From the NCBI RefSeq assembly GCF_026242045.1, contig NZ_JAPJDO010000008.1, positions 1-64,000 of the forward strand: a DNA stretch of 64,000 nucleotides, written 5' to 3'. The position numbers and the translations under genes were made by a program. The DNA comes from Mycobacterium pinniadriaticum (lineage in GTDB: Bacteria > Actinomycetota > Actinomycetes > Mycobacteriales > Mycobacteriaceae). This document shows, piece by piece, positions 55,698-64,000 of the stretch. Under the pieces are notes generated by a model, which saw nothing but the letters and a program-made list of their open reading frames with translations, did no database searches and was not told where the DNA came from. The stretch's first letter is position 1, and each line of letters opens with the position of its first letter.

Positions 55698-55813
55698 CTG
55701 TCGCGACGCGATGAAGATGGGGATCAGATGAGACGGACGGTCACGCTCACGAATGGCGCAGAAGGAGTCACCGCGCTGTCCGTGTCGGCGTCGTAGTCTC
55801 GTCGGGGAAACCT

Positions 55814-56245
55814 ATGGTCAAGGCACTGAGGCGGGCGTGGTTACCGCTGGTCATCCTGATCGTGGTGGCTATCGCCACGTTCGGCGTGGTCCGACTTCAC
55901 GGAGTCTTCGGCAAGACCGAGCTCACTCGTCCCGGCAGCGGCCTCGCCAACGACACCAAGCCGTTCAACCCCAAGCAGGTGACGTATCAGATCTTCGGCC
56001 CCGAAGGCGCGGTGGCAACCATCAACTACCTCGACCTCGACGCACAGCCGCAGATCGCGCGCGACATCACCCTGCCCTGGTCGCTCACCCTCACCACAAC
56101 CGCCCCGGCCGCCAGCGCCAACATCGTGGCGCAGGGCGACACCGACACCATCGGCTGCCGCATCCTGGTCGACGGGGTGCTCAAGGATGAGAAAACCTCG
56201 ACCGGTGTCAACGCCCAGACCTTCTGCCTGGTGAAGTCGGCATGA
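55814..56245 (+). CDS. MmpS-family membrane accessory protein
   Basis: 143 residues. One N-terminal transmembrane helix ([20 protein letters not shown]), then a periplasmic beta-sandwich with [20 protein letters not shown] and a conserved cysteine pair (TIGCRIL and QTFCLVK). Family proteins assist MmpL transporters in exporting siderophores or lipids. The stop overlaps the mmpL ATG (ATGA, 56242-56245). The 308-base gap upstream contains operator-like repeats. Confidence 0.93.
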   Translation: MVKALRRAWLPLVILIVVAIATFGVVRLHGVFGKTELTRPGSGLANDTKPFNPKQVTYQIFGPEGAVATINYLDLDAQPQIARDITLPWSLTLTTTAPAASANIVAQGDTDTIGCRILVDGVLKDEKTSTGVNAQTFCLVKSA

Positions 56246-59124
56246 CCAATCATCACGTCGGCGCGCACCCGATCATTCCCCGCTTGGTGCGGAAGTTCTC
56301 GGTACCGATCATCCTGTGCTGGCTCGGGCTGGTCGTCGTCCTGAGCGTCGCGGTGCCGCCGCTGGAACAGGTCAGCCAGGAACACACGGTGTCGTTGTCG
56401 CCCGACGACGCGCCGTCGATGCAGGCCATGAAACAGGTCGGCAAGGTCTTCCAGGAATTCGACTCCAACAGCAGCGCGATGATCCTGCTGGAGGGTGACC
56501 AGCCGCTGGGCGCCGAGGCGCACCACTACTACGACGGCTTGATCAAGAAGCTGGAGGCCGATCCCAAGCACGTCGAGCACGTGCAGGATTTCTGGGGCGA
56601 TCCGCTGACCGCCGCCGGGTCACAGAGCGCCGACGGCAAGGCCGCCTACGTCCAGCTCTACCTGGCCGGCAACCAGGGCGAGAGCCTGGCCAACGAGTCG
56701 ATCGACGCCGTCCAGAAGATCGTCGAGGCGAATCCGCCCCCGGCCGGAATCAAGGTCTACGTCACCGGCCCGACGGCGCTGAGTCACGACCAGCACAACG
56801 TCGGCGACGCGGCTGTCCGGACGGTCGAGATGGTGACCATCGCGGTGATCTTCGTGATGCTGCTGTTGGTCTACCGCTCGATCGTCACCACCATCCTGGT
56901 GCTGCTGATGGTGTTCCTGGAGCTCACGGCGGCCCGGGGCGTCATCGCGTTCCTCGGCAACGTCGAGTTCATCGGCCTGTCGACATTCGCGGTGAACCTG
57001 CTGGCGACACTGGCCATCGCGGCGTCCACCGACTACGCGATCTTCCTCATTGGCCGCTACCACGAGGCGAGACTGGCCGGCGAAGACCGCGTAACGGCCT
57101 ACTACACGATGTATCACGGCACCGCGCATGTGATCCTGGGCTCCGGCCTGACCATCGCCGGTGCGACGTTCTGCCTGCACTTCACCCGGATGCCGTACTT
57201 CAAGTCGCTGGGCTTTCCGTTGGCCATCGGCATGCTCGTGGTCGTGCTGGCGGCACTGACCCTCGGTGCCGCGGTGATCGCGCTCGGCGGCCGCTTCGGC
57301 CTGTTCGAGCCGAAGCGCAAGATGAACACCCGCATGTGGCGCCGGGTGGGAACGTCGGTCGTGCGCTGGCCCGCACCGATCCTGGTCGCCTCGGTTGCCC
57401 TGGCCCTGGTCGGGTTGATCGCGCTGCCGTCCTACACGACCAACTACAACGACCGCAATTACCTACCGGCTGACATCCCCGCCAACCTGGGCTACGCGGC
57501 CGCCGACCGGCACTTCCCGCAAGCCCGGATGAATCCCGAGCTGCTGCTCATCGAGACCGATCACGACGTGCGCAACCCGGCCGACATGCTGGTCATCGAC
57601 CGGATCGCCAAGACGGTCTTTCACATTCCGGGGATCGGCCGGGTGCAGACCATCACGCGCCCCCTCGGTACCCCGATCGAGCACACCTCGATTCCCTTCA
57701 TCATCAGCATGCAGGGCACCAACCAGACGATGAACATGTCCTATCTACAAGACCGCATGAAGGACATGCTGAAGATGGGTGACGAGCTGCAGGTCACCAT
57801 CGACACGATGGAACGCATGCTGGCCCTGACCAAAGAGATGGTCGGGATCACCCACGACATGGTCACCAAGACCAAGCAGATGGTCGCCGATACCAACGAG
57901 ATCCGGGACAACATCTCCAATTTCGACGATTTCTTCCGCCCCATCCGCAACTACCTCTATTGGGAACCGCACTGCTTCGACATCCCGATTTGCTGGTCGA
58001 TGCGGTCGATCTTCGACTCACTCGACGGAATCGACACGCTCAGTGACGATCTCGCCGCGATGGTCGTCGACATGGACAGGCTCGACGTCCTGATGCCGAA
58101 GATGGTCAAGATCATGCCGCCGATGATCGCGACCATGAAGACGATGAAGACCACCATGCTGACCATGCAGTCCACCATGAGTGGCCTGCAAGACCAGATG
58201 GACGCCATGCAGCAGAACGCGACAGCGCTGGGGCAGGCCTTCGACGCGTCGAAGAACGACGACTCCTTCTATCTGCCACCCGAGGTGTTCGACAACCCGG
58301 AGTTCAAACGCGGCCTGAAGATGTTCGTCTCACCGGACGGAAAAGCGGTGCGGTTCATCATCGCCCATGAGGGAGACCCGGCCACACCCGAAGGCATCTC
58401 GCACATCGGCAAGATCAAGAACGCCGCATTCGAGGCGATCAAGGGCACCCCACTGGAAGGGTCGAAGGTCTACCTCGGCGGTACCGCATCGGTGTACAAG
58501 GACCTGCAGCACGGCGCCAACTACGACCTGCTGATCGCCGGAATCGCAGCGCTGGGACTGATTTTCATCATCATGCTGGTCCTAACCCGAAGTGTGGTGG
58601 CGGCGGCGGTGATTGTCGGAACGGTCGCGCTGTCCCTGGGCGCTTCGTTCGGCCTCTCGGTGCTGCTCTGGCAACACATCCTTGGTCAGCCCCTGCACTG
58701 GATGGTGATAGCGATGGCGGTGATCATCCTGCTGGCGGTGGGGTCGGACTACAACCTGCTGCTGGTCGCCCGGTTCAAGGAAGAGATCCATGCCGGAATC
58801 AACACCGGGATCATCCGGTCGATGGCGGGCAGCGGTTCGGTGGTGACGTCTGCCGGACTGGTCTTCGCGTTCACCATGGGCTCCATGGCGATCAGTCCGC
58901 TGGTGGTCGGCGGTCAGGTCGGAACGACGATCGCCTTGGGCCTGTTGTTCGACACTCTCGTGGTCCGTTCGTTCATGACACCGGCGATCGCGGCTCTCCT
59001 CGGGCGCTGGTTCTGGTGGCCGCAACGGGTGCGTCAGCGCCCGTTTCCGCAATCGTGGCCGTCACCAAGGGATTCCACGGACCGGCCGTCGGTCGGGGTT
59101 GACGCGCCCGGTAGCTCGACCTGA
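56242..59124 (+). CDS. MmpL-family RND transporter (MmpL4/5-like)
   Basis: 960 residues, a 12-helix RND exporter. Helix 1 is [20 protein letters not shown]. The proton-relay Asp-Tyr pairs lie in [20 protein letters not shown] (helix 4) and [20 protein letters not shown] (helix 10). Between helices 7 and 8 there is a long Met-rich coiled-coil hairpin ([19 protein letters not shown] ... [20 protein letters not shown]), the feature of MmpL4/5-type proteins. It uses the proton gradient to export a lipid or siderophore with its MmpS partner. The C-terminus is short and polar. The exact cargo is not determinable. Confidence 0.94.
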   Translation: MTNHHVGAHPIIPRLVRKFSVPIILCWLGLVVVLSVAVPPLEQVSQEHTVSLSPDDAPSMQAMKQVGKVFQEFDSNSSAMILLEGDQPLGAEAHHYYDGLIKKLEADPKHVEHVQDFWGDPLTAAGSQSADGKAAYVQLYLAGNQGESLANESIDAVQKIVEANPPPAGIKVYVTGPTALSHDQHNVGDAAVRTVEMVTIAVIFVMLLLVYRSIVTTILVLLMVFLELTAARGVIAFLGNVEFIGLSTFAVNLLATLAIAASTDYAIFLIGRYHEARLAGEDRVTAYYTMYHGTAHVILGSGLTIAGATFCLHFTRMPYFKSLGFPLAIGMLVVVLAALTLGAAVIALGGRFGLFEPKRKMNTRMWRRVGTSVVRWPAPILVASVALALVGLIALPSYTTNYNDRNYLPADIPANLGYAAADRHFPQARMNPELLLIETDHDVRNPADMLVIDRIAKTVFHIPGIGRVQTITRPLGTPIEHTSIPFIISMQGTNQTMNMSYLQDRMKDMLKMGDELQVTIDTMERMLALTKEMVGITHDMVTKTKQMVADTNEIRDNISNFDDFFRPIRNYLYWEPHCFDIPICWSMRSIFDSLDGIDTLSDDLAAMVVDMDRLDVLMPKMVKIMPPMIATMKTMKTTMLTMQSTMSGLQDQMDAMQQNATALGQAFDASKNDDSFYLPPEVFDNPEFKRGLKMFVSPDGKAVRFIIAHEGDPATPEGISHIGKIKNAAFEAIKGTPLEGSKVYLGGTASVYKDLQHGANYDLLIAGIAALGLIFIIMLVLTRSVVAAAVIVGTVALSLGASFGLSVLLWQHILGQPLHWMVIAMAVIILLAVGSDYNLLLVARFKEEIHAGINTGIIRSMAGSGSVVTSAGLVFAFTMGSMAISPLVVGGQVGTTIALGLLFDTLVVRSFMTPAIAALLGRWFWWPQRVRQRPFPQSWPSPRDSTDRPSVGVDAPGSST

Positions 59125-59145
59125 CGGATCGGCCCGGCGTTCGGG

Positions 59146-60273
59146 TCAGCCCGCCCGCTGCAGTGCGGCGACGGTATCGAGTTCCTCCAGCGCGGTCACC
59201 GCGCGGCGCAGGCCCTCCAAAGCGACCCCGTCGTCTTGCAATCCGCCGAGTCCGGCGGTCGCCAGACTCGAAACATACGGGTGCACAACGGCTTGCCGAT
59301 AGCGGGTCCACAACTCGTCGCGATCCAGCTGTGGTCCACCCTGGGTCGCCAGTGCGCTGCGGTAGGCATCGAGCAGGTCGCGTTCGACACCGAGCCGGTC
59401 GCCGGCCGGCGTGCCCAGGACGATCGCGTACGCGAGGTCGCGGGAAGGGTGGCCGCGGCGGACGACCTGCCAGTCCAGCAGGCCGGCCCGGCCGCCGCGG
59501 AAGTAGGTGTTCCCGGGATGGGAGTCACCGTGCAGGACGGTGTGCGGTCCGCTGTCGATCGTGGCGGTGGCTGCCGCGAAGTGCTCCCAGATGTAGCGGC
59601 CGGCGTACACCGGTATCGACGTGGAACGAGCCAGCCGGCGTGCCGACATCCGCATCACCGAGGGCGTCATCAGGTTTGCCGGGTCATCCGAGGGCGCCAG
59701 CAGCCAGCCGAATCGATCACCGCCACCGCGCTTTTGCGGCAACCGGCCCCAGAACGTCGCGTGCAGGCCGGCCAACACCTCGACGAGTTGCGCCATTTGA
59801 TCGCCTGCCAGTGGGTGCAAGGTGTCGGGGAACTGACACGGCGAGGTCGCCATGTCCTCGAGCACGACGATGTAGCGCCCGGTGAGCTTGTCGAACGCCG
59901 AACCGTACGCACGCGGAACGCCGGCAGGAAGTTCGGGCGCCAGCTCGCGGTAGAACCGGGATTCGGTCTCCCCCAAGCCGGCCAGTTCTCCCAGCATCCG
60001 GATACCGGCGGTGGCCGCGGACATCTTCACGAACACCGAGGACGGCACGTCATCACCGGTGAGTCCGAGCCGCACCCGGCTCGACGTGCCTGCCGTGCCG
60101 TCCAGATGGGTCACCGACTCAACGCGTCGGCCGATGATCGTCGACAGCGTCGCCGGCGTGAGGTCACCGATTCGGCGCGGGAACGACCTTCGACCGCCCA
60201 GAGCCGTGTCGAGGGCAAGGCGCCGCACACCGCGGCCAACATGAGCGCCGAAGCGCACCACCGAACGCACCAT
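59146..60273 (-). CDS. Aminoglycoside phosphotransferase-fold kinase
   Basis: 375 residues of the APH/choline-kinase-like fold. The catalytic loop is HTVLHGDSHPGNTYFRGGRA with the Asp and Asn; the metal motif GLLDWQVVRRGHPSRDLAYA has Asp-Trp instead of Asp-Phe/Asp-Trp common in mycobacterial relatives. N-terminal VFVKMSA supplies the Lys. It is related to mycobacterial phosphotransferases of unknown substrate, often near lipid genes. It is divergent from the SRPBCC gene at 60362. Confidence 0.85.
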   Translation of the reverse strand: MVRSVVRFGAHVGRGVRRLALDTALGGRRSFPRRIGDLTPATLSTIIGRRVESVTHLDGTAGTSSRVRLGLTGDDVPSSVFVKMSAATAGIRMLGELAGLGETESRFYRELAPELPAGVPRAYGSAFDKLTGRYIVVLEDMATSPCQFPDTLHPLAGDQMAQLVEVLAGLHATFWGRLPQKRGGGDRFGWLLAPSDDPANLMTPSVMRMSARRLARSTSIPVYAGRYIWEHFAAATATIDSGPHTVLHGDSHPGNTYFRGGRAGLLDWQVVRRGHPSRDLAYAIVLGTPAGDRLGVERDLLDAYRSALATQGGPQLDRDELWTRYRQAVVHPYVSSLATAGLGGLQDDGVALEGLRRAVTALEELDTVAALQRAG

Positions 60274-60361
60274 TGGACCATACCGCCACTAGATACCGTG
60301 CAGTTACAAATTCGCATGAAAGTGTAAACTGCCCGCACAGCACACAAGAAAGGCAACGCAA

Positions 60362-60835
60362 TTGGGCATCGTGACCACGAGCTCGGAGACGGCCTTCAGC
60401 CAGTCACCGGAGACGCTCTACGATTTCGTCACCAATCCCGCCAACTGGACCAAGACGTATCCCGGTAGCAACTATGTGGGCAAGCTCGACACGCTGCCGC
60501 TGGCGATCGGCGACACCTGGGAGGAAGGTGGCCCCGATGGGGACCGCATCTTCACCTGGCACCTGGCCATGGCCGTGCGCCCCACATTGTGGGTGTTCAA
60601 CTCGGTGGGCCGGCTCGGCCACGACCGGGAGGGCAATGGTGGCATGGAAGGCCGGATCACCGTCCAGTACCACTTCACTGCACCCGGTGAGGGCATCACC
60701 TTGTTCACCCGCACAATGACCATCGAGGCGCCCAAGGAAGCCCCGATGCCCGACGCGTTTTTCCGAATCGTCAACCCGGCCAACATCGACCGCTATCACG
60801 CCGCGATCGCGCGGGAGCTCACCCTATCCCGTTGA
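60362..60835 (+). CDS. SRPBCC-family protein
   Basis: 157 residues: ETAFSQSPETLYDFVTNPAN, then WTKTYPGSNYVGKLDTLPLA and RITVQYHFTAPGEGITLFTR, the helix-grip fold. The start is TTG at 60362 after AAGAAAGG; a GTG three codons on (60371) is equally possible. TAAACT (about 60323) is a -10-like hexamer in the gap to the divergent kinase. Function unknown. Its 3' end overlaps the convergent lipoprotein gene by 17 bases. Confidence 0.82.
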   Translation: MGIVTTSSETAFSQSPETLYDFVTNPANWTKTYPGSNYVGKLDTLPLAIGDTWEEGGPDGDRIFTWHLAMAVRPTLWVFNSVGRLGHDREGNGGMEGRITVQYHFTAPGEGITLFTRTMTIEAPKEAPMPDAFFRIVNPANIDRYHAAIARELTLSR

Positions 60836-61088
60836 GACCGTGATGATGGTGGCCGCCCGACTCGGTCGGCGCCGGCGGCGCGATGACCGTTGGGCTGAAA
60901 CTGTTCGGGTTGGAGGGGCTGAGCTCCTTGTCGGTGGGCACTGCCGGCGCACTGGTCGACGGCGTGGTTGTCGTCGTTGACGACGGTGGCGCGGGGGGCT
61001 CGGCCGTGCTGCACGAAGCGACGAACGAGGCCATGGTGAGCAGAGCGGCAACTGCGGCAATGCGGGCACCAACCGAGGGTGAACTCAT
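60819..61088 (-). CDS. Small Thr/Pro-rich lipoprotein
   Basis: 89 residues from the ATG at 61086-61088 with AAGGAA upstream. MSSPSVGARIAAVAALLTMA, then SFVASC is a lipoprotein signal with the lipid cysteine at about residue 26. The mature chain is a Pro/Ser/Thr-rich linker (TTTTTPSTSAPAVPTDKE) ending in TESGGHHHHGLNGIG. The four histidines could bind metal. No family recognised. The frame's 5' extension to 61343 is rejected as it would precede the signal peptide. Confidence 0.72.
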   Translation of the reverse strand: MSSPSVGARIAAVAALLTMASFVASCSTAEPPAPPSSTTTTTPSTSAPAVPTDKELSPSNPNSFSPTVIAPPAPTESGGHHHHGLNGIG

Positions 61089-61462
61089 GAGATTCCTTGT
61101 CCAGAAAGCAGTGAACCCGCCCTCGTCGGAGCCGTAGATAGGCCTGAATGCCTGTTCAGGCGAAAATGGTCCCAGACATGCCGTGAAATGGCAACCTGCG
61201 AAGTTTCCTCTCTTGCGGCGTGATGGTCTCGTACGGATTCGCCGAAATCGGGGCCTGACGACCGTGATCGCCGATACCGGCTGGCTTCTCGCAACCGCTT
61301 GAGGTGTGAATTTGTTTGCAGACTTGTGACCAGAGTGGGCCATGAGGTTTGCCAGATGCGGTACCGTCTGCTCAGAACACTGACCGCATTCGCATCAGTA
61401 CGCAGGCCGGGGGGTTTGCGATCGAGTCGGTGGCTGGAACCGAGCCGACCAAGGGGGAAGTG
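61089..61462. other. 374-base intergenic stretch with a small hairpin
   Basis: No supported gene lies here. GCCTGAA (61142-61148) pairs with TTCAGGC (61155-61161) in a 7-bp stem, 6-base loop hairpin. The rest holds the divergent promoters of the lipoprotein and the DUF4185 gene; no clear -35/-10 pair was recognised. Confidence 0.45.
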
Positions 61463-63205
61463 ATGGGTCCGACGAACAATGCCTCGGCGTATGTGGGTCG
61501 CCTCGGCGGCCTCGCTGTGGGCCTGGGTGTGGGGGTGGCGATCCTCGCCGGCGCCGGTGCGGCATGGGCGGACACCGGGGGCTCCGGGGATTCGGGCTCG
61601 TCGACGCCAAGTTCGTCGGCCAACAAGTCGGCCGGCACCGGTTCCCCGTCATCGGCGAAACCCAAGCCCAAGGCCCACTCGCCCCGCACGTCGACCAAAG
61701 TCAGGACCCGCACCGTCTCCAGCACCGCCAGCTCGAGCACGGTGACGGCACCCGCCGCCGCCTCGGTGGCACGGGCGAGCGCAGTCAGCGCCCCGGCGAC
61801 GCCCTCCCCGGTGCGGGCCGCCGCCCGATTGCTGTCCGCGGTCGGCCTCACACCGGTGGGCGGCGGTGATTCCCCGGACTCCCCCGCTGTGGCCGCCGCG
61901 TCGGGGTTGGCGACCTCGGGCCGGCGGGTAACCGCGCCCGCCGCGGCCTCCGTGTCGTCAGCCGCCGTGGTTTCCACGGCCGCCGTGGTGACCTCCCCGC
62001 CAAGCAGCCTCGCCTCATCGCCGGTCGGGTGGGTGACGGGTCAGTCCAACACCGCCTACCCCGGGATCGGGTGGCCGCAGACCAACAACACCGCCAGCTT
62101 GGGAATCTGGGGCACCGACCTCGGAATCATGTGGGAGAACGGGCTGACCGGCAAGATCCAGCTGGCCTTCGGGGACACCTTCAGCGGGCCGAACATGACC
62201 GGCGACTGGCGCTCCAACGTCCTGCTGCTGAGCACCGACACCAACCTGACCAACGGGCTGACGCTGTTGAAGACCGGCTACGCCTACCAGTTCATCCCGA
62301 GCTCCGCCGGCGCGCTATTCCCGATCTTCGGATCCGAGGTCACGATCATCCCCACCTCGGCCGTTTCGGTGAACGACGAGCAATACGTCAACTACATGTC
62401 GGTCAGGTCGTGGGACACCCCCGGCCGGTGGACCACCAACTATTCGGCTGTCTCAATGTACGACGAGGACACCGACAAGTGGGTGCTGCAGTCATCGACC
62501 ATCCGCTCGGCGAGCTGGTTCGGGTCATCCAGGCCGTACGTTCCGGGTAACCAGAACTTCCAGCAGGCGGCCTACGTGCTGGAACCCGCCGATCAGGTCG
62601 CCGAGGGCGATACCCAGTACCTGTACGCGTTCGGCACGCCGTCGGGGCGCGCCGGCTCGGCCTACCTGTCCCGGGTCGCCGTCGACGACGTGACGAATCT
62701 CGCCAAGTACGAGTACTGGAACGGAACCGATTGGGTCACGGGCAAACCCGTGGCCGCCACCCCGATCATCGGCGATTCCACCCATTCCGCAGGCCTTTTC
62801 GGGCCGATCATCGACTGGGCCAACAACCCCCGCGTGTTCGGTGGGATGCTCGGCGGTCTGTTCGGCGCCAAAACAGGCGGCAACGTCAGCGAGATGTCGG
62901 TCCAGTACAACGAATACCTGGGCAAGTACGTGATGATGTACGCCGACGGAAAGAACAACATCCAGCTGCGTTACGCCGACGTACCCAACGGCGAGTGGTC
63001 GACACCGATCACCGTGGCGACCTCGACGACGTACCCGGGTCTTTACGCCCCGATGATTCATCCGTGGTCGGGCACCGACAAGCTGGTCGACAACAACGGC
63101 GACCCCGATGACAGCACCCTCTACTGGAATATGTCGCTGTGGGGCAACTACAACGTCGTGCTGATGGAGACCGACCTGTCCTCGTTGAAGGCCACACTGG
63201 TCTGA
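61463..63205 (+). CDS. Secreted DUF4185-domain protein
   Basis: 580 residues from the ATG at 61463 (AAGGGGGA upstream; a GTG one codon earlier is possible). The signal peptide is GLAVGLGVGVAILAGAGAAW, cleaved after AWA (ADTGGSGD). Residues about 45-190 form a Ser/Ala/Pro-rich disordered linker. The C-terminal 390 residues are the DUF4185 domain: GQSNTAYPGIGWPQTNNTAS, GIMWENGLTGKIQLAFGDTF, GPIIDWANNPRVFGGMLGG and SVQYNEYLGKYVMMYADGKN, a predicted five-bladed beta-propeller (glycosidase-like). The likely location is the cell envelope or outside; substrate unknown. The frame's upstream extension to 61349 precedes the signal peptide and is rejected. Confidence 0.87.
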   Translation: MGPTNNASAYVGRLGGLAVGLGVGVAILAGAGAAWADTGGSGDSGSSTPSSSANKSAGTGSPSSAKPKPKAHSPRTSTKVRTRTVSSTASSSTVTAPAAASVARASAVSAPATPSPVRAAARLLSAVGLTPVGGGDSPDSPAVAAASGLATSGRRVTAPAAASVSSAAVVSTAAVVTSPPSSLASSPVGWVTGQSNTAYPGIGWPQTNNTASLGIWGTDLGIMWENGLTGKIQLAFGDTFSGPNMTGDWRSNVLLLSTDTNLTNGLTLLKTGYAYQFIPSSAGALFPIFGSEVTIIPTSAVSVNDEQYVNYMSVRSWDTPGRWTTNYSAVSMYDEDTDKWVLQSSTIRSASWFGSSRPYVPGNQNFQQAAYVLEPADQVAEGDTQYLYAFGTPSGRAGSAYLSRVAVDDVTNLAKYEYWNGTDWVTGKPVAATPIIGDSTHSAGLFGPIIDWANNPRVFGGMLGGLFGAKTGGNVSEMSVQYNEYLGKYVMMYADGKNNIQLRYADVPNGEWSTPITVATSTTYPGLYAPMIHPWSGTDKLVDNNGDPDDSTLYWNMSLWGNYNVVLMETDLSSLKATLV

Positions 63206-63247
63206 GCCCGGCCCCCCGGGGCCACCGGTGCAGTGACGTTCCCTTCT

Positions 63248-63266
63248 GAGTCTAGAATTCAGACTC
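63248..63266. promoter_or_regulatory. Inverted repeat and leaderless -10 before the HxlR gene
   Basis: GAGTCT (63248-63253) and AGACTC (63261-63266) form an inverted repeat around AGAATTC. TAGGCT (63270-63275) follows, seven bases before the GTG at 63283, as for leaderless transcripts. The operator overlaps the likely -35 zone, consistent with autoregulation by the HxlR protein. Confidence 0.6.
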
Positions 63267-63282
63267 TGCTAGGCTGGCGAGC

Positions 63283-63774
63283 GTGCCCCCCGCCCGCGAC
63301 CTGCTCAGCGCCGAAAACTGTTCGGTCAAGCGGGCACTGGACATCGTCGGCGAGAAGTGGACTCTGCTGGTCCTGCGGGAGGCCTTCTACGGCGCGCGAC
63401 GGTTCGAGTTGTTCCAGGCCCGCATCGGCTGCCCCCGCCAAGTCCTGACCGACCGGCTCAACACCCTGGTCGAGGCGGGCGTGCTGCGACGGGTGCCGTA
63501 CCAGGATCCCGGCCAGCGGGAACGCCACGAGTACCGGCTCACCGAGAAGGGCCGCGACCTGCTGCCCGCCGTGATCGCGTTGATGCACTGGGGCGACAAG
63601 TGGGCGGCAGACCCGGCCGGACCACCGGTCGAGGTCGTCCACCGCGAGTGCGGCCAACCCGTCGAGCTGACACTGCGGTGCAGCGCCGACCAGACCCCCC
63701 TCACCGCGTACGACACCGAGCCGAGACCAGGCCCGGGTGCCCGCCCCGCCAAACCCGGAAGGACGAGCCGATGA
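63283..63774 (+). CDS. HxlR-family winged-helix regulator
   Basis: 163 residues. NCSVKRALDIVGEKWTLLVL and REAFYGARRFELFQARIGCP, then RQVLTDRLNTLVEAGVLRRV and YRLTEKGRDLLPA are the HxlR winged helix. Cys13 (ENCSV) is the conserved N-terminal cysteine that in some relatives senses electrophiles or oxidants. The C-terminal part HRECGQPVELTLRCSADQTP adds two more cysteines. The stop overlaps the thioesterase ATG (ATGA), so regulator and enzyme are one operon. Confidence 0.9.
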   Translation: MPPARDLLSAENCSVKRALDIVGEKWTLLVLREAFYGARRFELFQARIGCPRQVLTDRLNTLVEAGVLRRVPYQDPGQRERHEYRLTEKGRDLLPAVIALMHWGDKWAADPAGPPVEVVHRECGQPVELTLRCSADQTPLTAYDTEPRPGPGARPAKPGRTSR

Positions 63775-64000
63775 CCGCCACCCACGCATTCGACACCGCA
63801 ATTCGCCTGGCGCACAACGGTATCGGAAGCTACCGTGGGCAGACCACCCCCGAGTACGCCAACATGGTGGGTCCGTTCGGCGGAGTGACCGCCGCCGCGA
63901 TCGTGCGGGCGATCGAGGACCACCCGGACCGGATCGGCCAACCCGTCGCCCTGACCGTCAACTACCTCGTCCCGGTCGGCGACGGCAGTTTCGACATCGC
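63771..64000 (+). CDS. Acyl-CoA thioesterase, TesB-like (partial, cut by window end)
   Basis: The first 76 residues are visible and the frame is still open at the window edge. MTATHAFDTAIRLAHNGIGS is followed by YRGQTTPEYANMVGPFGGVT and HPDRIGQPVALTVNYLVPVG, the N-terminal hotdog of TesB-like acyl-CoA thioesterases. The ATG overlaps the HxlR stop (63771-63774). It hydrolyses acyl-CoA in the cytosol; chain preference unknown. Confidence 0.85.
   Translation, partial: MTATHAFDTAIRLAHNGIGSYRGQTTPEYANMVGPFGGVTAAAIVRAIEDHPDRIGQPVALTVNYLVPVGDGSFDI

Noticed and set aside
55753..56190. 145-residue plus-strand frame starting before mmpS
   Set aside because: Overlaps mmpS in another frame, Arg/His-rich, while the mmpS frame has a clear membrane helix and family motifs.

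Overview
The window is high-GC actinobacterial DNA from a Mycobacterium-type genome, probably a pigmented non-tuberculous mycobacterium (Mycolicibacterium-like). The evidence is a FAS-II mycolic acid operon (fabD-acpM-kasA-kasB-accD6) behind aceE and a PucR-type regulator, an MmpS/MmpL pair, DUF732, DUF3052, DUF3145 and DUF4185 proteins, F420-type oxidoreductases, mycothiol-linked mscR, and an isorenieratene-type carotenoid operon. From the tRNA-Val gene (2196) to about 40.6 kb, gene order follows, from memory, the M. tuberculosis stretch from ahpE (Rv2238c) to Rv2264c, with insertions.

Layout. 1-2195: accessory end left of tRNA-Val, with a broken nuclease/STAND-NTPase gene (a relic resembling an antiphage gene) cut by IS21-like terminal repeats. 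2196-13814: tRNA-Val, ahpE, DUF3052, lipoprotein, aceE, mabR and the FAS-II operon, closed by a strong bidirectional hairpin. 13815-21045: AraC regulator, aldo/keto reductase, glpD with a TetR regulator, flavoprotein oxidase, diacylglycerol kinase-like lipid kinase, SRPBCC protein. 21063-28703: TetR regulator with a twin operator, LLM-class oxidoreductase, a very large secreted pentapeptide-repeat (MPTR-like) protein without a PPE domain, and a membrane protein. 28819-34930: DUF3145, serine hydrolase, methyltransferase, a large TPR-LuxR regulator, mscR and a metallo-hydrolase. 35004-41769: SHOCT membrane protein, TetR, SDR, LapA-like protein, SABATH-type methyltransferase, Hsp70-like membrane protein, DapB-like dehydrogenase. 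41840-48193: carotenoid operon crtI-crtB-crtYc-crtYd-crtT-crtU plus a Rieske gene, translationally coupled almost throughout. 48495-53432: oligopeptide-type ABC transporter. 53445-64000: a 12-residue repeat protein with a (Cxx)n cysteine tail, SDR, SRPBCC, DUF732, mmpS-mmpL, phosphotransferase, SRPBCC, small lipoprotein, DUF4185 protein, HxlR regulator, and the start of an acyl-CoA thioesterase.

How the parts work together. AceE makes acetyl-CoA. FabD loads malonyl groups on AcpM, KasA and KasB extend meromycolate chains, and AccD6 is the carboxyltransferase that supplies malonyl-CoA. MabR, encoded just upstream, probably acts at a perfect 10+1+10 palindrome before fabD. The crt operon covers phytoene to aromatic carotenoid, but crtE (GGPP synthase) is not in the window.

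Most unusual observations: a roughly 30-bp dispersed repeat (core GGGCAGGAGCGAAGCGACCC) present four times, three of them inside genes in frame (fabD, glpD, Hsp70-like); the repeat/cysteine protein at 53445; a palindrome flanked by a 19-bp duplication of the aceE 3' end; and the nuclease-STAND relic.
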